Source of the DNA: Catonia carolina
Lineage: Eukaryota > Arthropoda > Insecta > Hemiptera > Achilidae
Length of the DNA stretch: 64,000 nt
Assembly: GCA_035578175.1 (NCBI GenBank)
Contig: JAQMRL010000014.1
Coordinates: 15,047,774 to 15,111,773 of the forward strand
Direction: 5' to 3'
The translations under genes and the position numbers were made by a program. This document shows, one piece after another, positions 54,542 through 64,000 of this stretch. The first letter of the stretch is position 1, and the number at the start of each line of letters is the position of its first letter. Under the pieces are notes generated by a model. The model had not been told where the DNA came from. It saw only the letters and a list, made by a program, of their open reading frames with translations, and did not search any database.

Positions 54542-55337
54542 ACGGGTGTTTTATTAAGGACGCAACCCTGATTATAAGAAGATAAAAGTAATATATCGGT
54601 AAATTTTCTGTCCCCCAATCGGTATGTTGGCAACAGTGTACTCAAGGCCAACTACGTAAGACAGTTAAAATGTTCCAGTCAAGCATTAGTGTGGTGACAG
54701 CAGTCGTTTCGTTATATTGTGTCAGCAATGGTTTTTTCCAAGGAAGAACAATATTGTAATCGTTTCTGATGGTCTGTAGCTTTCAGTTCATGAGTTACGC
54801 CGACGCAATAAGAATGCAAATGTAACTTTTTCGTAGCTCTGAAAACAGTAGTTAATGTTAGCCCAGCTTGCGATGATAATCTTCTAAGCGATTTTTTTAG
54901 GTGATTGAGTCAAACGATTTTTCAAATCGTCGAGAACTTCCGCGGTTAACTTTGTTGGCTGGCGAGGTGGTTTCTTATCGAGTACACTCCCAGTTCTACG
55001 GAATTTATTTTATCAAACGCAATATTAAAGATTTGTTCGGAACGGCAGAACGGGGAAATTTCAACTGAAACTTATCTTGCTCACATTTGTAAGATTTACT
55101 CGCTATGTAAGTCTCTACACTAAACACGCGTTCTTCCTTGGTAAAAACCATTGCTGATACAATATAACGAAACGACTGCTGTCACCACACTAATGCTTGA
55201 CTGGAACATTTTAACTGTCTAATGTAGTTGGCCTTGAGTACACTGTCGCCAACAAACCGATTGGGGGACAGAAAATTTACCGACGTATTACTTCTATCTT
55301 CTTATAATCAGCGTTGCGTCCTTAATAAAACACCCGT
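54542..55337 (-). mobile_element. foldback DNA transposon with duplicated 5' end
   Basis: ACGGGTGTTTTATTAAGGAC begins the left arm and its reverse complement ends the right, flanked by TA (54540-54541, 55338-55339). The arms are about 210 bp, nearly identical, and each includes the transposase start codon (54728 plus, 55151 minus) and the first codons MVFSKEE / MVFTKEE. The true 5' end is the right one, since its frame continues inward. The left end is an inverted copy of that 5' end joined to the interior. Confidence 0.8.
54775..55151 (-). pseudogene. IS630/mariner-superfamily transposase N-terminus
   Basis: From ATG 55151 minus: MVFTKEERVFSVETYIASKS, YKCEQDKFQLKFPRSAVPNK, SLILRLI, then after a frameshift near 54995 TGSVLDKKPPRQPTKLTAEV, LDDLKNRLTQSPKKSLRRLS, SQAGLTLTTVFRATKKLHLH and VTHELKA. 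This is the helix-turn-helix N-terminal domain (DUF4817 plus HTH) of arthropod IS630/Tc1-mariner-superfamily transposases, which bind the terminal repeats. It stops where the inverted left arm begins, so no catalytic domain is present. Confidence 0.75.
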
Positions 55338-55339
55338 TA

Positions 55340-55400
55340 TTTTACAAGTTATATTACCTAGTGAAAGTCGTGTGAGTGTTTCACACCACATTTTATTTAT
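55340..55400 (+). mobile_element. repeat A 3' terminus remnant
   Basis: CCTAGTGAAAGTCGTGTGAG and GTTTCACACCACATTTTATT only. Confidence 0.55.
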
Positions 55401-55779
55401 TTTTTTAAAGGGGAAAATAAATTGACATTCAATTGTTGTGAACAGATATTTTCTTTCGGAGCAATTGAAATGTTTAAATAGTTTTTAAACACCGTGTAAG
55501 TAACTGTTGTGAATTTTCTTCGTCCCTCTTTCCACAGCAAATTAAAGAGTGGATTAACACTGGGCCCCGACAAGAATCTTCAAGGCGGCGCCAGTGCCAC
55601 TCTGTTTTAATTCCTTCAGTTTACTGTCGCTTCTGAGCAACCGTTGTACAATCTAATCTTTTATTCTAAGCTACATTTACATTGATTTATTGTAAACAAC
55701 CGGAAACCACAATATTTTCCTCGAGAATGTTCTATTTACATTACTTTAATTTTATATTCTATTTCTCCTAATGTTACAT
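55401..55779. other. unassigned DNA
   Basis: No recognised motif. Confidence 0.3.
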
Positions 55780-56760
55780 TCTTTCTCTTACCCGATATGA
55801 AATTTAGGGAAGGAAACTATTGTTTTCATATAGATTTTTCCTATTTGGATTTTAACGGGAAAAAATCTGGTGTAAAACACACAACTTTCTCATGCCAATG
55901 CAAATAATTAACAATATAACCTAGCAGTAGTAATAAAACATTAGAAAAAAACAAAAAAACTATCTTAAAAAACATAACCTAATTTTAACCTTGAGTGAAA
56001 GACCCAAAATAAAAATCAACCTTAGTTTGGCTTAAAAATACGGAAAATCACTCTTTATCACTAAACTAGTTGTAGATCTATTAAAGTTTTATAAATTTAA
56101 TTATATACACTTTTGTCAGAAAATGCACACTAAGGCTGAAATCTTTAAAAAAATCGATTTTTTACACATTTTTGTGAAAAAAAAACAGAAAATCGCTCAT
56201 TACCGCTAAACTAAGCGTTATAAAAATGTGTTTAAATTGAAAATTGTAGGATTTTAAATTCTCTACAACTTTTATTATATGCATTTTGCGCTAAAATGCA
56301 CATTAAAGCCGCAATTTGAAAAAAACAATTTTTTACGAGGAAACAGCCTCCCCAAGAATTTCAGCAGACGCGGGGCCTACCCTATCTTGTTGAGCATAAA
56401 AATTTAATAAATGAGATTTTAAAAAAAATCGTAGAACCCGTTTTTGAGAAAATCGCAAAAAAGTGAAAAATGACACGAATAAACTACTACTTCCGGTTGA
56501 CCGATTTGTATGAAAATGTTCGTGTCGGGTCCTATCAAACGTAAGTTTCAAGTTTTAACTTCTTAACGATGTTCCGTTCTTCATATATATTTCGTTTACA
56601 GACACACACACACACACACCAATCGCTAAAAACATGTTTTTTTGGGTTCAGGGTGTCTGAAAACGTGTATATCCGGGGAAAACTCGATTTCGAAATATCG
56701 ACATGAAAACAACACTTTGCTTCCTATATATTTATCATGTAGGCAAGTGAAAGTAAAAAC
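55780..56760 (-). mobile_element. repeat A: forward stub then reversed copy
   Basis: A forward 5' stub (55781-55855) is followed by a reversed copy 55863-56757, AAAAATCTGGTGTAAAACAC to GGCAAGTGAAAGTAAAAAC. (CA)n at 56601-56618. Confidence 0.8.
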
Positions 56761-56925
56761 CTAGTAGTTTTATTTCAGCGTTGTTTTTCTACTATGTTTA
56801 AGTTTAGCGTCAATTAGGCCTAATGGTTTTCCGTATTTTGCTTATTGAAATCAAAGTCCAACAGTGGTAAATTATTGTATTTAGCTTCATAAACTCCTGA
56901 TTAAAGTTGGGTTCAGTTATTCATG
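56761..56925. other. degenerate repeat A-like sequence
   Basis: Weak matches to the TTTAGCGTCAATTAGGCC region; otherwise unassigned. Confidence 0.3.
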
Positions 56926-57292
56926 TTTTTGTTGTTATTTAGGTCATCAGCCGAAAGGTTGGTTTGAACCTCTAGAGGCCTTACTAAGTAAAGTGAAGAG
57001 TAAGGTGGTTTATTATTGCCTTCCTCACTGAGTGGGAAAGTATGCTTATCAGCGTGCCTGACACTCTGAAAAGAATCAAATTTCCACCCTGCAAATGACA
57101 TCTTCACTTTATTCAACACAGGATCTGGCTGTATAATGAAATTCATTACCTTCAGAAAGATATCTGTGATTAGTGTCTTTTACACCTCTACCTCTTCTAT
57201 TCTTAAATAGTTCAGTCATATAAATGGCTGACTATGTGATAAGAAACAGAACTATTTTTGTAGTCCTGGAACTAGCAGATCGATTTCAAATA
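56926..57292 (-). mobile_element. SINE-B copy
   Basis: TTGTTGTTATTTAGGTCATC to GGAACTAGCAGATCGATTTC, slightly short at the 5' end. Confidence 0.8.
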
Positions 57293-57424
57293 TAGATTTG
57301 ATTGATTTCAAATTAAGTTATATAGAGTATATTGATTTTCCGAGTAATTCAGTTTGAATTTTCGTGAAATTTAATTTAATGAAATAATTCTTTAGTTTCC
57401 TATATATTTATATTTGGGAAGTGT

Positions 57425-57667
57425 TGTAGTTTAGTTCATCATTCGAAAGGCTGGTTTGAACCTCTGGAGGCTTGTTTTACTAAGTAAAACAACGAGTTAG
57501 ATGGTTTATTTTTGCTTTCCTCACTGAGTAAAAAAGTATGCTTATCAGCATGCTTATACAGCCTTCCGAAAAGCATCTATTTTCCTGTAAAATGATACCT
57601 TCACTTCATTCACTACAGGATCTGGCCGTATAATGAAATTCCTTACTCTTAGAGGAGATAACTCTGA
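57425..57667 (-). mobile_element. SINE-B copy, 5' truncated
   Basis: TTGTAGTTTAGTTCATCATT to GATAACTCTGACTA, then unrelated sequence that begins like the outer end of repeat E in reverse. Confidence 0.75.
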
Positions 57668-58286
57668 CTATACTCCATTTCACATTCAGAATGCAGTACA
57701 GCTCTTATGAGAACCCATTGTGTTATCAGGCGTACGGAAAACATCAAGTACAGTCAATACAATAACTCTCCTCTACCGACACTACCCGAACGTCACGGAC
57801 AAAAATATTTAGAGTTTCGCTTAACACGCTCTAACAAGCTCATTTTTAAAAAAAATTGTGAAAAAATTGCTATCGCTTTCCTAATGAATCGTATTATATT
57901 ACGCTGTAAATGGTATTAATATACTATAATAATTAAATAAGATACGCTCGTATAAAGTTAGACGTTTAAATCTCGACACATTTTTTTGCGTTTCACATTA
58001 AATAACTTTTCTTTCCATGACGACATAAGTGTGTTATTATTTTGTTATAAAATATAAAATTTTATCTGTAATTTGGTGTATGACACGTCATAATGTTAGA
58101 AGGGAACAGAAATAAAGAACTAGTTTGAAATAATTACTTTTTTCATAACAACGGCTCATTTAAAAGGAATTTCATTGTGTTATTCCAGAAAATTAATACT
58201 AAACAGAAAAATAATCTCATATGTAAATAATATCTTTTTTTCTTTATTTTACTAGCTAATAACTTCTTTATCATTTATGTAAACCT
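57668..58286. other. unassigned DNA with a repeat E edge
   Basis: 57668-57705 resembles the reverse of the repeat E end (TTCACATTCAGAATGCAGTA). The rest, including a 70-codon frame at 57707-57919, has no recognised content. Confidence 0.35.
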
Positions 58287-58682
58287 GTGTTGTTTAGGTC
58301 ATCAGCCGAAAGGCTGGTTTGAACCTGTAGAGGTTTTACTAAGTAAAACGAGGAGTGAGGTGGTTTACCATTGCCTTCCTCACTGAGTGGAAAAGTACGC
58401 TTATCAGCATGCCGGGCCCTCTGAAAAGCACATATTTTCCACTCTGCAAATGACACCTTCACTTCATTCACCACAGGGTCTGGCTGTATAATGAAATTCA
58501 TTACTTTCAGAGGAGATAACTCTGATTGGTGTCTTTTACACCTCTACCTCTTCTGTTCTTAAATGATTCAGTCATTTAATTGGCTGACCATGTGACAAGA
58601 AACAGAACTATTTATTTTAGCCCTGCAACTAACAGATTGAGTGTAAATAATTTGACACTCCACCTGTCTGTTATGGGCAGGT
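58287..58682 (-). mobile_element. SINE-B copy, near consensus
   Basis: TGTTGTTTAGGTCATCAGCC to CACCTGTCTGTTATGGGCAG, complete and close to the other young copies at 18453 and 61617. Confidence 0.9.
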
Positions 58683-58872
58683 AAACCTGTAAAATAATGT
58701 ATCACAATAATTACAACATTCTTGTCGTTATAGTAGACTACTAGGAAAAGATATTTATTATGTCCCTTACAGAAATACTGAAATTGAAATTAAAATACGT
58801 CACTTTTATTTGGTGAACAGTAGTTTTTCTTCCTAATAACTATTGACGTCAGTTTAAACAATAACTATTTTT
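58683..58872. other. unassigned AT-rich DNA
   Basis: No recognised motif. Confidence 0.3.
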
Positions 58873-59135
58873 TACTTGAAAATAATTAAAAAGACAATAA
58901 AATTGGAAAACATTCCATTACTGTAATACTTGTTTGTACCTGATCTATACAACGATACAAATATTAAGTATGTTTCGTATTACGTTATTCATTAGGGGTT
59001 TGTACATGAGAAGGTTACGTGGCACGGAGTCGATATTTTTACATAGTGTAGTAGCGCTCAAACTCCCATATGAAATACATTGCTTATAGACTTTGCGTAC
59101 TGCATTCTGAACGTGAAATCGACTATAGAGTCGAT
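58873..59135 (+). repeat. repeat E, left copy
   Basis: About 260 bp (ATAATTAAAAAGACAATAAA, AATATTAAGTATGTTTCGTA, GAGTCGATATTTTTACATAG, CATTCTGAACGTGAAATCGA) is repeated at 60113-60376 with moderate divergence. Not recognised as a known family. Confidence 0.7.
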
Positions 59136-59149
59136 AAAATCACTTAGGT

Positions 59150-59762
59150 AGTTTAAAATTGTATTTAATATAAGTTGTAGAGAATTTAAACTCGTAGAAC
59201 TTTTATTTCAAACATTTGTTTGTATAACGGTTAGTTTAGCGGTAATTAGTGATTTTCTGTTTTTTTCTCACGAGAACGTGTGAAAAATCGATTTTTTAAA
59301 GATTTCAGCCTTAGTATGCATTTTACAACAAAAGTGTATATAATCAAATTTATAGGAAATTAAAAGATCTACAACTTTTATCTCAAGAATTTTTCTCTAC
59401 AAAGCCTAATTTAGCGTGAAAGAGTGATTTTTCCGTATTTTTAAGCCAAACTGATATTGATTTTTATTTTGCATCTTTCACTCATGATTAAAATTAGATT
59501 ATGTTTATTGAGGTTAGTTTTGTGTTTATTTCTAATGTTTTATTACTAATGTTAGGTTTATTGTTAATTATTTGCATTGGCAAGATAAAGTTGTGTGAGT
59601 GTTTCACACCAAATTTTTACTTTCTCTTGCCTATATGAATATAAAGAAAGGAAAGTATTGTTTTCATGTCGATTTTTCGAAATCGAGTTTTAAACGGATC
59701 TGCACGTTTTCAGACCCCCTGAACTCAAAAAAACATGTTTTTAGCAATTAGTCTGTGCGAGC

Positions 59763-59841
<79 letters not shown>

Positions 59842-60112
59842 TGCGTGCGCGTGCGTGTGTGTGTGTGTGTGAACAGAATATCTCAAGAACGGAACATCGT
59901 ACGAACTTGAAACTTGAATCTTAAGTTATATACCACTACCGGACCCGACACGAACATTTTCATCAAAATCAGTCAACCGGAAGAAGTAGTTTATTCGTGT
60001 AATTTTTCACTTTTTTGCGATTTTTTCAAAAACTAGTCGTACGATTTTTTTTAAAAATCGCCTGGTTTACTTAATTTTTTATGCTCTACAAGATAGGGTA
60101 CGCGCCATGGTT
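59150..60112 (+). mobile_element. repeat A in permuted order (3' half then 5' half)
   Basis: 59150-59616 is a 3' half ending TGTTTCACACCAAATTTTT. It is fused directly to a 5' half starting TTTTTACTTTCTCTTGCC at 59617 and ending GATAGGGTACGCGCCATGG at 60110. A long compound (GT)n(AT)n(GT)n tract lies at 59762-59871. Repeat E copies flank both sides. Confidence 0.8.
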
Positions 60113-60376
60113 TTTACTTTAAAATAATTTAAAAAGAGCATTAAATTGGTAAACATTCCATTTCTGTAATACATGTCTGTACCAGATCTTTAAAACTATA
60201 CAAATATTAAGTATGTTTCGTATTACGTTATTCAATAGGATTTTGTAAATGAGAAGGTTATTTGGCGCGGAGTCGATATTTTTACTTAGTGTGGTAACGC
60301 TCAAACTCCCTTGTGAAATACATTGCTTATGGTTTTTGCGTATTGCATTCTGAACGTAAAATCAACTATAGTGTCA
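60113..60376 (+). repeat. repeat E, right copy
   Basis: Collinear with 58873-59135; ends CATTCTGAACGTAAAATCAA, CTATAGTG. It joins a SINE-B fragment on the right. Confidence 0.7.
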
Positions 60377-60530
60377 TATACACCTCTACCTCGTCTGTTC
60401 TTAAATAATTTAGTCATGTAATTGGCTGATCGTGTGATAAGAAACAGAACTATTTTTTAAAGCCCTGGAACTAGTAGATCAAGTGAAAATAATTTAACAC
60501 TCCACCTTCATTTTATGGGCAATCGATTTA
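60377..60530 (-). mobile_element. SINE-B 5' fragment
   Basis: TACACCTCTACCTCGTCTGT to CACCTTCATTTTATGGGCAA. Only the 5' third is present. Confidence 0.7.
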
Positions 60531-61005
60531 ATTATATAGGATATAATATTGAATTTCCGAGCAATTCAGTTTGGATTTCCGTTAAATTTATAGAGTGGTA
60601 TGTGAACAGAATAATTGAACAGAAATTTTAACATGGAAGGATAAATAAAAGTGAAGTTTGAACGAAGAGGGTGAAGAAGTCATTTAAGACCTTCTGGTTG
60701 AATGGAAAAGGGCTTAACTGCTTTACCATGCCTAATAACCCAGCTGGGTACAACTTACACGAAGCATCTTAAACACCTCTACGTTTTATTCTTTTAAACT
60801 ACCTTTCTTCTCTCTTTTTTGCGTTCATTTTATCTAACGCACACAATTAAAAAAGTAATGTGATGACGCAAAATTTCCTACAATAGGAGTTAAAGAGATT
60901 ATCTTTATTGATACCCCTGAAGCCAAGTTAGTAGGCCTACTAAACATAATTTATAATAACCAACCAAATCATTTGATATATCTTTCATCAAATAGTTTTT
61001 ACAAA
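60531..61005. other. unassigned DNA
   Basis: No recognised motif. Confidence 0.3.
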
Positions 61006-61380
61006 AATCTCCTGTGAAACACTTACACAACTTTCTCTTACCAATGTAAATAATAAACCAAATAATCTAATATTAATAATTAAGCATTAGAAATAAACAT
61101 CAATAAAAAAAACCTATTATTAATCATGAGTGAATGATGCAAAATGAAAATCAACCTGTTTGGCTTAAAAATACGGAAAATCACTCTTTCATGCTAAACT
61201 AGGCGCTGTAGAGAAACATAATTTAAATAAAAGTTGTAGATATTTTAATTTCTTATAAATATGATATACACTTTTGTCGTAAAATGCATACCAAGGCTGA
61301 AATCTTCAAATAATCGAATTTTTTACACATTTTCGTGAAAAAACATCGCTAATTACCGCTAAACTAAGCGTTATACAAAA
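61006..61380 (-). mobile_element. repeat A 3'-half fragment
   Basis: AAAAATCTCCTGTGAAACAC to ACTAAGCGTTATACAAAAAA, cut by the start of the next copy. Confidence 0.75.
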
Positions 61381-62086
61381 AAATCTAGTGTGAAACACTC
61401 ACACGGCTTTCTCTTGCCAATGTAAATAATTAACAGTATAACGTAACATTCGTAATAAAAACTTTAGAAATAAACAGAAACATAACCTCAAAGAACATAA
61501 TCTTATTTTAATCATAAGTGAAAGACGCAAAATCAACCTCAGTTTGGCTTAAAAATACGTAAAATCACGCTTTCACGCTAAACTAGGCTCTGTAGAGAAA
61601 AATGCTTTAAATAAAAGTTGTTGTTGTTCAGGTCAACAGCCGAAAGGCTGGTTTGAACCTCTAGAGGTTTTACTAAGTAAAACGAGGAGTGAGGTGGTTT
61701 ACCATTGCCTTCCTCACTGAGTGGAAAAGTACGCTTATCAGCATGCCGGGCCCTCTGAAAAGCACATGTTTTCCACTCTGCAAATGACACCTTCACTTCA
61801 TTCACCACAGGGTCTGGCTGTATAGCGAAATTCATTACTTTCAGAGGAGGTAACTCTGACTAGTGTCTTTTACACCTCTACCTCTTCTGTTCTTAAATGA
61901 TTCAGTCATTTAATTGGCTGACCATGTGACAAGAAACAGAACTATTTATTTTAGCCCTGCAACGAACAAATTGAATGTAAATAATTTGACACTCCACCTG
62001 TCTGTTATGGGTGTATAAAAGTTGTAGATATGTTAATTCCTATAAATTTGATTATACATATACACTTTTATCGTAAAATGCATATA
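61381..62086 (-). mobile_element. repeat A 3'-half split by SINE-B
   Basis: AAATCTAGTGTGAAACACTC to AAATAAAAGTTG, then SINE-B, then TATAAAAGTTGTAGATATG to GTAAAATGCATAT. TAAAAGTTG is duplicated around the SINE. Confidence 0.8.
61617..62013 (-). mobile_element. SINE-B copy with target duplication
   Basis: TTGTTGTTCAGGTCAACAGC to CACCTGTCTGTTATGGGTG, complete. TAAAAGTTG on both sides is a 9-bp target duplication in repeat A. Confidence 0.9.
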
Positions 62087-62405
62087 TTATTTTTGTAATC
62101 CCCAATTTTTGTACGTTGCAATCTGTTCAATTCAGAACAATAAGCAACCCTATGACCCAATTAGATGAGGATGATGTGTATGACGTGTCAGTGAGGTGTA
62201 CTCAGGTCGACCATTCCTGAGAGAGTATGGTTAATTGAATCCCAACCGTCAAAGTACACCGGTAACCACTGTATAGCATTCAAATCCGTATAAAAGTAAC
62301 TACATTTACTAGGATTTGAACCAGGAACCTTCGTCTCCGAAAATCAGCTGTTAATCAGCTGATTTTGGCGACGACTTTACCTCTAGACCAACCCGGTGGG
62401 TTAGA
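62087..62405 (-). mobile_element. SINE-C, full-length tRNA-derived copy
   Basis: The minus strand starts AACCCACCGGGTTGGTCTAG (A-box GGTCTAGAGGT) and has the B-box GGTTCAAATCC about 75 nt downstream, because of an insert containing CAGCTGATTAACAGCTGATT. The body is TTTTATACGGATTTGAATGC, GGTTACCGGTGTACTTTGAC. It is flanked by ATGCATAT on both sides as target duplication. Confidence 0.8.
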
Positions 62406-62590
62406 TGCATATTTTGACTTTATTAGGAAATTCACAACTGTATATAATAACAACGAGTGAATGAGGTGATTAAGAAATGGAATAAAATGCGCTTTAAGAC
62501 TTAGAGGAGATCACCACTCAACAGTGGGCTCCAGCTGGAAATGTCCTGTGGATGGATTAGATAATAGTGTATACTATCGGAAATTACTTA
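62406..62590 (-). other. 3' UTR of the Jockey-like element
   Basis: Downstream of the ORF2 stop on the minus strand. It reaches a SINE-C target duplication without a clear A tail, so the exact 3' end of the element is not visible. Confidence 0.4.
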
Positions 62591-64000
62591 TTACAAAATG
62601 ATGTCCCTACTCCATCGTCGGTGTAGACGTCTGCGGGGATTCCCGGGAAGGTATGGTAGGTATAGGTTGCGTACAAGTTCGTTGCTATGATGTGATAATT
62701 TCATACGGAATCTTATGTAAATTTTACGAAATAAGTCGTTCACGTACGGAATATTGAGGTCATTGTGCAAACAGTCATTGGTAACGTAAAAGGGAGCATT
62801 TGTAATTTGTCGTAAGAGTTTTGACTGAAATCGCTGGATTTTTGAAATTACGGATGCCTTAGCAGTTCCATAGATTTGGCAGGCATACATCCAAACAGGC
62901 CGGAGATAAGCTTTATAAATAAGAAGTTTAAGATGCAGTGGTAATTTAGAGCGTTTAGAAAGTAAAAAGTAAAACCGTTTTCGTCTGTCGTCTAAAGTTC
63001 TCCGTTTAATATCTACATGAGTGTTCCACGTGAGCCGTCTATCCATGTATAAACCGAGATAGTGTACTTTTTGAGACTGAGGTAGAGGATGGCCGTTTAA
63101 GACAATCGGAGGGCAGTCCTGCTGTCGTAAGGTAAAAGTAGTCTGTACAGTTTTTGCAGCATTTATCAGAATACGCCATTGTTGAAACCAAGATTCTAGT
63201 TGTGTTACATGGTGTTGTAAATTAAGAGTGACATCATTTGGAGCGTCTGCAGAAGATAAAATCAGGAAGTCGTCAGCAAAGGAGGCAGTGAGAGTTGTAG
63301 GAGTAGTGGGGGCATCTGATACATAAAAACGCTAAAAAGATGTGGAGACAAGACTGAACCTTGTGGAACCCCTGCAAGAGAATCAAAGGAATCTGATTGT
63401 GTCTGACCTTGAACAACAGCAAAAAAGCGTTCACTAAGAAAGGATTTAATGATAAGATAGTAGGTGAATGGAAAAAACCGGAGTTTATATAATAGTCCGT
63501 CTCGCCAAACGCGGTCGAAGGCTTGAGAAACATCAAAGAAAACGCCGGAAGCATACCGTTTTTGTTCCAAAGCGCTAGCTAGATGTAACTCGATGCAGCT
63601 GGTGAATAGTGGAATGGTTAGCTCTGAAACCAAACTGGTGAGATGGAATAACATCGAATTCCTCCATGTAGGGAATCATTCTACTGAGGAGAAATTTTTC
63701 AAATAGTTTAGAGCATAAAGGAAGAAGGCTGATCGGGCGATAAGACGAAGTATTCTGAGGCGGTTTCCCCTCTTTTGGAATCATTTTTACTAATGAAAAT
63801 TTCCACTGAATAGGCAATTTGGTTGTCCTGAGAATAGCGTTGAATATATACGTTAAGAATACAATACCCTTTTTTGGAAGCCGCTGTAAAACCTCAGCCG
63901 TTATTAGATCATACCCAGGAGATTTTCGTTTGGGAAGCTTATTAATAAGGGACCAAACCTCATTGGGCTTAAAGTGCTGTGGTGGCAAAGTAAGTGGGAA
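62591..64000 (-). pseudogene. Jockey-like LINE ORF2 (reverse transcriptase), frameshifted, runs off the window
   Basis: Reading leftward from the window edge: KRKSPGYDLITAEVLQ and SYRPISLLPLCSKLFEK (RT fingers), HQFGFRANHSTIHQL; a frameshift near 63600; then GVFFDVSQAFDRVW (first catalytic Asp), GVPQGSVLSPHLFSVFMY; a second frameshift near 63325; then TASFADDFLILSSAD (catalytic FADD), VHYLGLYMDRRLTWNTHV, LLIYKAYLRPVWMYACQIYG and the Jockey-type C-terminus RRRLHRRWSRDIIL, stop at 62591. The enzyme makes cDNA from its own RNA at nicked chromosomal sites. Two one-base shifts and otherwise clean frames make this a recently dead copy. The endonuclease domain would lie beyond 64000. Confidence 0.88.

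Noticed and set aside
18052..62013. Minus-strand bias of SINE-B (11 of 13 copies)
   Set aside because: The sample is small, several copies are fragments, and no mechanism is evident. Treated as chance.
1..64000. CRISPR arrays, bacterial operons, riboswitches
   Set aside because: The sequence is plainly eukaryotic. Direct repeats here are dispersed transposons or microsatellites, not spacer arrays.

Overview
This is a eukaryotic nuclear window, almost certainly from an insect with a large, repeat-dense, AT-rich genome. The tetraspanin exon with introns, mariner and pogo/Tigger DNA transposons, Jockey and RTE-like LINEs, and tRNA-derived SINEs all point that way. A hemipteran-type genome is a guess from the repeat mix. 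There are no bacterial features, CRISPR arrays or operons. The only host gene exon I support with confidence is a tetraspanin exon (minus strand, 16294-17210). A THAP-domain gene (14375-15042) looks broken by a SINE.

The rest is layered mobile DNA. The dominant component is one ~0.9-1.0 kb non-coding family, here called repeat A, with more than 30 full or partial copies. Read forward it starts with a hairpin carrying ACTTTCTCTTGCC, has a variable (GT)n tract about 130 bp in, and ends with GGCAAGAGAAAGT, a GTGTGA/TCACAC hairpin and CCAGATTTTT. It sits in T-runs (A-runs when reversed). This layout resembles Helentron-associated, microsatellite-bearing elements of the DINE-1/HINE kind. Other families are SINE-B (13 copies), tRNA-derived SINEs T1/T2, C and G, RTE-like LINE 3' ends, Jockey ORF2 pieces, pogo/Tigger derivatives with TA target duplications, a deleted mariner, and several foldback elements.

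Layout. 0.5-5.2 kb: repeat A copies nested in each other, interrupted by SINEs and a GC-rich TA-flanked cassette with a histone-type 3' stem-loop. 5.6-9.1 kb: repeat A and an RTE insertion. 9.3-13.4 kb: LINE scraps, about 2.4 kb of plain AT-rich DNA, and a probable LTR end with a tRNA-Lys primer-binding site. 13.9-17.2 kb: the host gene zone (THAP, tetraspanin). 17.3-33.4 kb: mariner, SINE-B pair, two pogo derivatives, repeat A clusters, a foldback mariner. 34-48 kb: Jockey fragment, tandem duplication, nested SINEs, a pseudogene of a recurrent arthropod protein family, and a pogo-ended composite. 48-64 kb: RTE ORF, foldbacks, SINE-B copies, and a Jockey-like ORF2 running off the right edge.

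The families are linked. The SINE-B 3' end shares a sequence and a covarying hairpin with the RTE-like LINE 3' end, suggesting LINE-driven SINE mobilisation. Several SINE families end in a similar GACGTTAAA tail. The nesting order gives a relative chronology. All identifications come from reading motifs; no database search was run.
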